Positions 58,352-64,000 of a stretch of DNA of 64,000 nucleotides are shown piece after piece (positions within the stretch are counted from its first letter, which is position 1; each line of letters opens with the position of its first letter). The stretch is from contig CAWGTD010000001.1 of NCBI GenBank assembly GCA_963825415.1, forward strand, positions 1-64,000, written 5' to 3'. The notes beneath the pieces were generated by a model. That model had not been told where the DNA came from, made no database searches, and saw only the letters and a list, made by a program, of their open reading frames with translations. The position numbers and the translations under genes were made by a program. This stretch comes from BP-464 sp963825415. Lineage in GTDB: Bacteria > Actinomycetota > Thermoleophilia > Solirubrobacterales > Solirubrobacteraceae.

Positions 58352-59256
58352 ACGTCGCGCAGCGCCGGCACGAGTCGGCCCAGCGCCTCGACGTGGGCGT
58401 CGGCGCCTGACAGGCCGGACCGCATCGTGTTCAACGCGACGTGCGTGGCGCCGAGGCTGCGCCAGGACGCCAGCTCGGCTCGCAGTTCGTCGACCTCGCG
58501 AGCTCCCACCGACTCCATGCGGCCCTGGATGCCGATGTCCTCCGGGCGCCGTCCGGCGGCCCGCGCGGCCTCGTGGATGACGTCCAGCTGCTCGGGGAGC
58601 GCGGTCGGGTCGACCCCGACCGGAAGCCATCCGTCGCCGAGCCGGCCCACCCGCTCGAGCGCGCGCCGCGTCGCGCCGGCACCGATCCAGATCGGGATCG
58701 GCTGCTGCACCGGCCGCGGCGTGATCCCGACGCCGTCCGCCCAATCCTCCGAAGTCTCCGCCCGCACGGTGGGCTCGGTCCAGTAGCGGCGCAGCAGCTC
58801 GATCTGCGGCTCGATGCGGGCGCCGCGCTGCGTGAAGTCGTGGCCCATCGATTTGAACTCGATCTTGTTCCAGCCCACGCCCACGCCCAGCCGCAGCCGG
58901 CCCCCGCTCAGGACGTCGACCTCCGCCGCCTGCTTCGCCACCAGCGCGGTCTGACGTTGGGGCAGGACCAGCACGCCCGAGACCAGGTCCAGCTCGCTCA
59001 CGGCCGCGAGGAACCCGAGCAGCACCATCACCTCGTGGAAGCTGTCGTGCACGTCATAGGGCTTGGCCGACGTGGCGCCGCCACCGCGGGCGACCGAGAC
59101 GAAGTCCGGATGGACCTCCGGGTCGACCCCGGTGACGTGGTCGTAGACGAGGATGTGATCGAGCCCCAGCTCCTCGACCCCGGCGGCGTATCGCCTGATC
59201 GCCGCGGGATCGGGCTCGATCTCGACCTGCGGGAAGACCACCCCGAGACTGGTCAA
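58348..59256 (-). CDS. LLM class F420-dependent oxidoreductase
   Basis: A 302-aa luciferase-like protein of the F420-type: GVVFPQVEIEPDPAAIRRY, HILVYDHVTG, LVSGVLVLPQRQTALVAKQAAE, LSGGRLRLGVGVGWNKIEF, and IPIWIGAGATRRALERVGRLGDGW. These blocks are typical of TIGR03619-like F420 enzymes. The start is probably the TTG at 59256 that overlaps the SDR stop (TTGA); a GTG 18 nt further is an alternative. Last gene of the SnoaL-TetR-SDR-LLM operon. Confidence 0.87.
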   Translation of the reverse strand: MTSLGVVFPQVEIEPDPAAIRRYAAGVEELGLDHILVYDHVTGVDPEVHPDFVSVARGGGATSAKPYDVHDSFHEVMVLLGFLAAVSELDLVSGVLVLPQRQTALVAKQAAEVDVLSGGRLRLGVGVGWNKIEFKSMGHDFTQRGARIEPQIELLRRYWTEPTVRAETSEDWADGVGITPRPVQQPIPIWIGAGATRRALERVGRLGDGWLPVGVDPTALPEQLDVIHEAARAAGRRPEDIGIQGRMESVGAREVDELRAELASWRSLGATHVALNTMRSGLSGADAHVEALGRLVPALRDV

Positions 59257-60116
59257 AACGCGTCGTAGAGCGGCTGGAGCTGGCGCCCCAGCTGCCCGTC
59301 GAACTCGGCGGCGATGGCGTCGGCCGACCATGCGTCGCGGTGGACGCTGACCACCTCGCGCGGGTGACTCCACAGCGCGAGGCGGCGGCCGTTGAAGGTC
59401 AACACCTGGCCGTTGAGCGCGGCGCTGGCGTCGCCGGCCAGGAAGACGACGGCCTCGGCGACCGCTTCCGGAGGCCCGAACCCGAGATCCCAGGGATCGA
59501 CGCCCGGCGCGCGCTCGGCCATCGACTCGATGAGGCCCTGGGTCATGTCGGTCTGGGCGATCGGCCACAACATGTTCACCCGGATGCCGTAGCGCTCGAG
59601 CTCACGCACCCAGGTGCGGCTCATGCCCGCGACGCCGGCCTTGCTCGCCGCGTAGTTGGTCTGCCCGATGGCGCCGCTGAATCCGGTGTTGGAGACCACG
59701 TTGACGATCGACCCGCCCGCCTCGGCGTCGCGCATCGCCTGCACGGCGGCGCGCGTCGCCGCCCAGGTGCCGCGCAGGTTGACCGCGACGACGTCGTCGA
59801 ACTCCTCCTCGGTCATCCGGCCCAGCGTGCGGTCGCGCGTGATGCCGGCGTTGTTGACCAGGCAGTCCACGCCGCCGAGCTCGGCGACCGTCCGCTGGAC
59901 GAGCTCTTCACAGACGGCCACGTCGGCGACGCTGCCCGCCACCGCGACACAGCGCACGCCGCAGGCTTCGACCTCCGCCTTGGCCTGCTCGAGTGCCGCC
60001 GCGTCGCGGGCATTGAGTGCGACGTCGGCACCGGCCTGCGCGCAGGCGACGGCAAAGGCGCGCCCCAGCCCGCGCGACGCGCCGGTGACCACCACGCGCT
60101 TGCCGGCGAGCGTCAT
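59253..60116 (-). CDS. SDR family oxidoreductase with C-terminal extension
   Basis: A 287-aa SDR: TGASRGLG (11-18), NNAG, NVVSNTGFSG, YAASK, and GQVLTFNGRRLALWS in place of the usual PVDGG end, followed by about 40 extra residues (HPREVVSVHRDAW...LYDAF) of unknown role. This resembles 3-oxoacyl-ACP reductase/17-beta-HSD-like SDRs. The ATG at 60116 overlaps the TetR stop (ATGA). Confidence 0.87.
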   Translation of the reverse strand: MTLAGKRVVVTGASRGLGRAFAVACAQAGADVALNARDAAALEQAKAEVEACGVRCVAVAGSVADVAVCEELVQRTVAELGGVDCLVNNAGITRDRTLGRMTEEEFDDVVAVNLRGTWAATRAAVQAMRDAEAGGSIVNVVSNTGFSGAIGQTNYAASKAGVAGMSRTWVRELERYGIRVNMLWPIAQTDMTQGLIESMAERAPGVDPWDLGFGPPEAVAEAVVFLAGDASAALNGQVLTFNGRRLALWSHPREVVSVHRDAWSADAIAAEFDGQLGRQLQPLYDAF

Positions 60117-60730
60117 CGGCTGTCCTCGCTCTGGAAGCCCTCGAGCAGGATGCCCCAGAAGACCTCGGCGATCTCGGCGCTGCTGAGGGGGCCGCCGGGG
60201 TCGTACCAGTGAAACGCCCAGTTGCACATGCCGGCCAGCACGAGCGTGGCCAGCCGCGGCTCGATGCCGCGGAACTCGCCCTCGGCGATCCCTCGCTCGA
60301 ACAACCGCTCGATCGAGGCCTGGTAGGCGTCGCGCTTGGCCCGGATGGCGGCGCGCGCCTCACCCTTGAGCTCGCGATGGTGCTCGAAGAACACCCGGAC
60401 GTAACCGGGATGCGTCGTGAGCAGCCCGAGGACGTCGGCCATGATCTCGCGCAGCGCCTCGGTCGCGGGCATGCCCTTCTGCTCGCGGGCCTCTTGGCGG
60501 GCGATGAGGAGATCGATGAACTCCTCGTGAATCCAGAAGAGGATCTCTTCCTTGCCGCTGAAGTAGTGGTAGAGCGTCGGCTTGCGGATGCCGCAGGCCT
60601 CCGCCACGTCCTCGACCGAGGTCTGGTGATAGCCGCGCTCGTCAAAGAGCGCGGCGGCGCGGACGACGAGTTGGTGACGGCGGTCGTCAGGCGCGGCGGT
60701 CGCCACCACGGGCTGTCGCTCGGCCCCCAC
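60113..60730 (-). CDS. TetR/AcrR family regulator, KstR2/PaaR-like
   Basis: A 205-aa TetR protein: HTH about 25-70 (ALFDERGYHQTSVEDVAEA, GIRKPTLYHYFSGKEE), C-terminal LATLVLAGMCNWAFHWYDPGG. GTG start 6 bp after a SnoaL gene; ATGA overlap with the SDR gene. It lies inside the operon whose promoter carries the wide palindrome TACCGAC-N6-GTCGGCA, so autoregulation is likely. Similar to the TetR at 57761, hence probably a recent duplicate. Confidence 0.9.
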   Translation of the reverse strand: MGAERQPVVATAAPDDRRHQLVVRAAALFDERGYHQTSVEDVAEACGIRKPTLYHYFSGKEEILFWIHEEFIDLLIARQEAREQKGMPATEALREIMADVLGLLTTHPGYVRVFFEHHRELKGEARAAIRAKRDAYQASIERLFERGIAEGEFRGIEPRLATLVLAGMCNWAFHWYDPGGPLSSAEIAEVFWGILLEGFQSEDSR

Positions 60731-60736
60731 CCGCGC

Positions 60737-61267
60737 TCAGGCCGCCGCCGGCGGTTGCTTGCGCGTCAGGGCCTGGATGCCCTTCTGGGTCTCCGGCAGC
60801 GCTCCGAACGCAAGGACGTGCGCGTCGCCGTCCTTGGAGGTGTTCGAGACGAGGACCTTCTTGTCGAAGCGCCATCCCTCGGGGTAGCGGGTGAGCTCGT
60901 CGTGGTAGGCGAGCGAGAGGCTGTAGTCGATCGGCCGCTGCGGCCCGTTGCCCGCGTTGGCCATCGTCCAGGTGAGCGTGATGACGTTCGAGCGCATGCG
61001 CGCACGGTCGCCGTCGATTTCCACCAGCACGTTCGTGATGTTGTGGGAGACCGCCGCCACGTTGCGGATGGAATCCTCGTACCACTCCCGGATGGCGTCG
61101 CGGCCCCGGACGGGGCCCTCGCCGTGGTCGTCGATTCCGCCGACGGCATAGGTCTCCTCGACCAGCCGCTCCAACTGGAAGGAGTCGACCAGTTGGCACC
61201 AGGTGTGAAGCAGATCGACGATCTTCTGGCGCTCGACCAGCCAGCGCACGTCATCCTCTAGCGACAA
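60737..61267 (-). CDS. SnoaL-fold protein
   Basis: A 176-aa NTF2-fold protein: DVRWLVERQKIVDLLHTWCQLVDSF, GRDAIREWYEDSIRNVAAVSH, WRFDKKVLVSN. I use the TTG at 61267 because a GGAGG ribosome site sits 5-6 nt upstream of it; the ATG a few bases on is out of frame, and the longer frame to 61384 runs through the promoter. First gene of the operon SnoaL-TetR-SDR-LLM. Confidence 0.8.
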   Translation of the reverse strand: MSLEDDVRWLVERQKIVDLLHTWCQLVDSFQLERLVEETYAVGGIDDHGEGPVRGRDAIREWYEDSIRNVAAVSHNITNVLVEIDGDRARMRSNVITLTWTMANAGNGPQRPIDYSLSLAYHDELTRYPEGWRFDKKVLVSNTSKDGDAHVLAFGALPETQKGIQALTRKQPPAAA

Positions 61268-61292
61268 GAGCCCTCCTCCGGCGGGTGAACCT

Positions 61293-61342
61293 ACCGACCT
61301 TCCGGTCGGCAGGAGCATACGTAGCCGGTCGGGGGGCGTCAA
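61293..61342 (-). promoter_or_regulatory. Promoter and wide palindrome (site J) of the SnoaL-TetR-SDR-LLM operon
   Basis: Minus strand: -35 TTGACG (61342-61337), 17-bp spacer, -10 TATGCT (61319-61314). Just downstream of the -10 is TACCGAC-N6-GTCGGCA (61293-61312), containing CCGACC-TTCC-GGTCGG. Strong promoter with an operator over the transcription start; it also lies 62 bp before the divergent quinone oxidoreductase gene. Confidence 0.7.
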
Positions 61343-61374
61343 CTCGGCGGGTCCAAATCCGATTGACTGCGCCC

Positions 61375-62361
61375 ATGCGCGCAATGCAGATCACGAAACT
61401 TGCCGGCCCCGCGGACAGTCTGGAACTGACCGAGCTCCCCGACCCGCCGGTCGAACATCCCCTCACCCCGGGCCGCGGCGTGCTGATCGACGTCCACGCT
61501 GCCGGCGTGTCGTTCCCCGAGGTGCTCCAGACCCGCGGCGAATACCAGCTCAAGCCGCCGCTGCCGTTCGTGCCCGGCAGCGAGGTCGCCGGAGTGGTCC
61601 GCGAGGCACCGGAGGGAGCGGCGGTGCGCCCGGGCGATCGGGTGATGGCCTTCTGCGTGCTGGGCGCATTCGCGGAGACCGCGGTCGCGCCCGAGTTCCT
61701 CACTTTCGCGCTGCCCGACGCGCTGGACCACGCGGAGGGTGCGGGCGTCGTCCTCAACTACCACACGGCCTACTTCGCGGCGCGGATGCGCGGCCGCCTG
61801 GCCGAGGGCGAGTGGGTGCTCGTTCAGGGGGCCGCCGGCGGCGTGGGAACCGCGACCCTGCAGGTCGCGCGTGGGCTCGGCGCGCGGACCATCGCCGTCG
61901 TCTCGAGCGCGGAGAAGGAGCGTGTGGCGCGCGAGGCCGGCGCCGAACATGTGGTTCGCAGTGACGGCGAGTGGCGCGACGAGGCCCGCGAGATCTCCGG
62001 CGGTGGCGTCGACGTCGTGATCGACCCGGTGGGCGGCGATCGGTTCACCGACAGCCTGCGCGCGCTGCGCGAGGGCGGCCGGGTGGTGGTCGTCGGGTTC
62101 ACCGGCGGCTCCATCCCCGAGGTCCGGGTCAACCGGCTGCTGCTCAACAACACCGAGGTGGTGGGCGCCGGCTGGGGCGGCTACGTGATGGGCAAGCCGC
62201 CCGTCAACGCCGAGATCGGCCAGGCGATCGCGCGCCTGATCGAGGGCGGCTTCGTGCGGCCGGTCGTGGGCCAGAGCTTCCCCCTGGAGCGGGCAGCCGA
62301 GGCGCTCGAGTGCATCGACCAGCGGCGCGCGACCGGCAAGGTGGTCCTCACGGTCCGCTGA
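61375..62361 (+). CDS. Zinc-free quinone oxidoreductase-like MDR protein
   Basis: A 328-aa medium-chain reductase: PGSEVAGVVREAPEGAAVRPGDRV, nucleotide motif VQGAAGGVGTATLQ, GVDVVIDPVGGDRF, NNTEVVGAGWGGY. No zinc-binding Cys pattern, so it belongs to the QOR/NADPH:quinone or enoyl reductase group. Substrates may be enones or quinones. ATG at 61375; no clear ribosome site. Divergent from the SnoaL-TetR operon and probably under the same operator. Convergent with the next SnoaL gene (3-bp gap). Confidence 0.88.
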   Translation: MRAMQITKLAGPADSLELTELPDPPVEHPLTPGRGVLIDVHAAGVSFPEVLQTRGEYQLKPPLPFVPGSEVAGVVREAPEGAAVRPGDRVMAFCVLGAFAETAVAPEFLTFALPDALDHAEGAGVVLNYHTAYFAARMRGRLAEGEWVLVQGAAGGVGTATLQVARGLGARTIAVVSSAEKERVAREAGAEHVVRSDGEWRDEAREISGGGVDVVIDPVGGDRFTDSLRALREGGRVVVVGFTGGSIPEVRVNRLLLNNTEVVGAGWGGYVMGKPPVNAEIGQAIARLIEGGFVRPVVGQSFPLERAAEALECIDQRRATGKVVLTVR

Positions 62362-62364
62362 GCT

Positions 62365-62805
62365 TCAGTTCTCGAGCTCGACCGCCTTGGGCTCGCGCTC
62401 GCGCGCGTAGGCCTCGGAGGTCCACTCGAACTGCACCCGCCGCTCCTGGAATCGCCAGCGCCCGTCCGGGCAGCGGACCGGCTGGTCGGTGTACTTGCCG
62501 TAGGCCTGGATCTCGCCCGTCTTGGGATGGATGAGCAGGAAGTAGGCCTGCGAGCGCGCCGTGTCGCCTTCGACCTCGCGAATCCAGACGTTGAGCGTGA
62601 GGTGCGGCGGGCGCCCGTCGGCGGTGCGCAGCACGAGCTCCTTGATCTCGTCGTGGCTGCGGAAGTCGCCCTGACCGCTGATGAGAAACCGGCCGTCCTC
62701 GGTGAAGCAATCGGCGACCTCGTCGGCGTTGTCGGCGTCCATCTCGTGGGGGTAGCGCGCGTAGAGCTCCATGATCCCCTCGCGCGCGCTCATCGTCTCC
62801 GGCAT
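62365..62805 (-). CDS. SnoaL-fold protein
   Basis: A 146-aa NTF2-fold protein: SAREGIMELYARYPHEMDADNADEV, FTEDGRFLISGQGDFRSHDEIKELV, DGRWRFQERRVQFEW. The ATG at 62805 has a GAGGAA ribosome site; the frame beyond it reads antiphase into the SDR gene. Last gene of a zinc-ribbon-SDR-SnoaL operon. Confidence 0.8.
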   Translation of the reverse strand: MPETMSAREGIMELYARYPHEMDADNADEVADCFTEDGRFLISGQGDFRSHDEIKELVLRTADGRPPHLTLNVWIREVEGDTARSQAYFLLIHPKTGEIQAYGKYTDQPVRCPDGRWRFQERRVQFEWTSEAYAREREPKAVELEN

Positions 62806-62833
62806 GCGGTTCCTCGATCGGTCGTGGATTGGC

Positions 62834-63562
62834 TCAAAGAAGTGACAGTCCGCCGTCGACCGGCACGACGGCGCCCGTGACGTACGACGCTCCCGCGAGT
62901 GCGTGGCAGACCTCCGCGACGTCCTCGGGCTGGCCCTCACGCCCTAGCGCGACGGTGGCGCGCACGTGCTCGCGCGCCTCGTCCCAGTTGGCAGTCCACG
63001 GTGTCGCGACGAGACCGGGCGCCACGGCGTTGACCCGGATCTCGGGGCCGAGGGCCTTGGCGAGCAGGAGCGTCATGTGGTTGACCGCGGCCTTGGAGAC
63101 GGCGTAGGGGATCGAGCTTCCCGCGGGCCGCGATCCCGACGTCGAGGTGATGTTGATGATCTGCCCCCCGCCGTCGGCGCGCAGGCTCGGCGTGGCGGCC
63201 GCGATCACGCTCCAGGTGCCCAGCACGTTGACGTCGAGGATGCGCCGCCAAACCTCCGCAGAGGCGGCGTCGAGGTCCTCGTGCGGGATCACCGTGGTGG
63301 TCGCCGCACAGTTGACGAGCACGTCGAGACGCTCGAAGCGGTCGATCGTCTCGCCCACGAGCCGCTCGACCGCCGCCGGATCGGCGATGTCGGCCGCGAC
63401 GTAGACGCCATCGAGCTCGGCCGCCAGCGCCGCGCCGGCGTCCGCGGAACGAGACGAGTTGACCACCACGCGGTCGCCGTCGGCGGCGAACCGGCGAGCG
63501 ATGGCGGCGCCGATGCCGCTCGACGAGCCCGTGACGAGGACGACCCGGGCTGTGTCGCTCAA
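62834..63562 (-). CDS. SDR family oxidoreductase
   Basis: A 242-aa SDR: TGSSSGIG (11-18), VNCAA in place of NNAG, NITSTSGSRPAG, YAVSK, VVPVDGGLSLL. The NNAG change (Asn kept first, then Cys) is unusual, as that Asn belongs to the catalytic tetrad region. The ATG at 63562 overlaps the zinc-ribbon gene stop (ATGA). Confidence 0.87.
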   Translation of the reverse strand: MSDTARVVLVTGSSSGIGAAIARRFAADGDRVVVNSSRSADAGAALAAELDGVYVAADIADPAAVERLVGETIDRFERLDVLVNCAATTTVIPHEDLDAASAEVWRRILDVNVLGTWSVIAAATPSLRADGGGQIINITSTSGSRPAGSSIPYAVSKAAVNHMTLLLAKALGPEIRVNAVAPGLVATPWTANWDEAREHVRATVALGREGQPEDVAEVCHALAGASYVTGAVVPVDGGLSLL

Positions 63563-63756
63563 GACCCGTACGGCTGGCGCGGGAGGGAGACCACGCGCGG
63601 ATAGGAGTACTTGTGCGCGGGCAACGGCACGAGCGCGAGCTGACCACGGCAGCGCGGGCAGTCCAGGGCCGGCGCGAGCTCGGGCGCCCTGCTGGAGAAC
63701 ATCCGCATCCCGCAGTCCACGCAGCGCATCTCGCGATCGGGCTCGTCGCGACTCAT
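63559..63756 (-). CDS. Small zinc-ribbon protein
   Basis: A 65-aa protein with two C-x2-C pairs (CVDCGM and CPRC, about 20 residues apart), a rubredoxin-like ribbon, then a basic tail with PAHKYSYPRV. I use the ATG at 63756; a TTG at 63810 would put the start inside a TetR-type operator. It might act as an electron carrier, a metal site for a partner, or a DNA/RNA binder. It is coupled by ATGA to the SDR gene. Confidence 0.7.
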   Translation of the reverse strand: MSRDEPDREMRCVDCGMRMFSSRAPELAPALDCPRCRGQLALVPLPAHKYSYPRVVSLPRQPYGS

Positions 63757-63791
63757 GGGCCGTGAGGCTTGCAGATCTAGCCGGGCGCTGT

Positions 63792-63809
63792 CAACCGTCC
63801 GGTCGGTCA
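63792..63809. promoter_or_regulatory. TetR-type operator (site K) between an acyl-CoA dehydrogenase and the zinc-ribbon operon
   Basis: CAACCGTCCGGTCGGTCA matches TTACCGACCGGTCGGTAA at 14 of 18 positions and overlaps the stop of the partial dehydrogenase gene. A perfect -35-like TTGACA (minus strand 63794-63789) adjoins it, but I see no well-spaced -10. Confidence 0.5.
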
Positions 63810-64000
63810 ACTGGACCGAGGCGCAGCGACCTCACGGCCGAGCAACTCGCGACCGACGATCTCGCGCATGATCTCGTTGGTGCCGCCGTAGATGCGGGTC
63901 ACCCGGGCGTCCGCGAACGCCCGCGCGATCGGGTACTCGAGCATGTAGCCATAGCCCCCGTGCAGCTGCAGACACGCGTCGACGACGCGGCCCTGCAGGT
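63807..64000 (-). CDS. Acyl-CoA dehydrogenase, C-terminal part (cut by the window edge)
   Basis: The last 63 codons of an acyl-CoA dehydrogenase: LHGGYGYMLEYPIARAFADA, then VTRIYGGTNEIMREIVGREL and a stop at 63807. This piece has the canonical R-x-Y-G-G-T-x-E-I-M motif that the two full-length dehydrogenases in the window lack, so it is a more classical member. The start lies beyond 64000. Confidence 0.92.
   Translation of the reverse strand, partial: LQGRVVDACLQLHGGYGYMLEYPIARAFADARVTRIYGGTNEIMREIVGRELLGREVAAPRSS

Noticed and set aside
63757..63810. TTG start at 63810 for the zinc-ribbon protein
   Set aside because: It would place the start inside operator K and over the stop of the dehydrogenase; the ATG at 63756 gives the whole ribbon domain.
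1..64000. CRISPR arrays, insertion sequences, prophage, rRNA or complete tRNA genes
   Set aside because: No regularly spaced repeats, transposase or integrase motifs, rRNA segments or further tRNA cloverleafs were seen on reading; a tRNA or Rfam scan was not possible here.

Overview
The window is very GC-rich (about 70% by eye, not counted) and almost fully coding. It holds about 63 protein genes, one cut-off tRNA 3' end, and no rRNA, CRISPR array, insertion sequence, integrase or phage gene. No gap between genes exceeds about 200 bases. GTG and TTG starts are frequent, genes overlap by ATGA, GTGA, TTGA or TGATG, several promoters look leaderless, and the gene content is dominated by SDRs, luciferase-like (LLM) oxidoreductases, SnoaL-fold proteins, acyl-CoA enzymes and KstR-like TetR repressors. 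This suggests a soil-type Actinomycetota. A deep-branching class such as Thermoleophilia is only a guess. The whole window reads as a catabolic island for poorly defined organic acids, ketones and ring or side-chain compounds.

Region 1 (1-22 kb): SDR/SnoaL pair; hyuB-hyuA-EthD-like-CitE-like operon; a PanE-like reductase; a TetR gene (8757); a sugar-acid-type operon (MhpD-like hydratase, IlvD/Edd dehydratase, SDR) divergent from another SDR; an operon of acyl-CoA dehydrogenase, free lipoyl domain, CoA ligase, two MaoC-fold proteins and a TPP-dependent E1 alpha/beta; and a coupled pair of a Cys-less double CMD protein and an acetolactate-synthase-like TPP enzyme. Six related 18-bp palindromes (core ACCGACCGGTCGGT) lie in the promoters of these units, one of them 2 bp upstream of the TetR start. 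The region therefore looks like one local regulon.

Region 2 (22-36 kb): an orphan LuxR-type response regulator divergent from an LLM-SnoaL pair; a six-gene operon (hyuA2, hyuB2, two amidohydrolases, a Rieske protein, an FMN 2-hydroxyacid oxidase); and, divergent from it, LLM, SnoaL, a phthalate-dioxygenase-type reductase and another SnoaL-fold protein.

Region 3 (35-42 kb): OsmC and TetR genes, divergent from a fused indolepyruvate:ferredoxin oxidoreductase that is translationally coupled to a strongly divergent B12-dependent acyl-CoA mutase (large subunit plus separate cobalamin subunit). This is the best candidate for unknown chemistry in the window.

Region 4 (42-49.7 kb): a sugar-type ABC importer (permease, lipoprotein, fused ATPase-permease) followed by an LLM-SnoaL pair, with a TetR gene upstream and two matching 20-bp operator candidates.

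Region 5 (49.6-64 kb): a nine-gene operon for acyl-CoA side-chain breakdown (two MaoC-like proteins, thiolase/Ltp-like protein, DUF35 partner, acyl-CoA dehydrogenase, CoA ligase, APH-like kinase, two LLM proteins); TetR; a SnoaL-TetR-SDR-LLM operon divergent from a quinone oxidoreductase; and a zinc-ribbon-SDR-SnoaL operon. The window ends inside another acyl-CoA dehydrogenase gene. All functions are inferred from sequence motifs and context; no substrate is proven.
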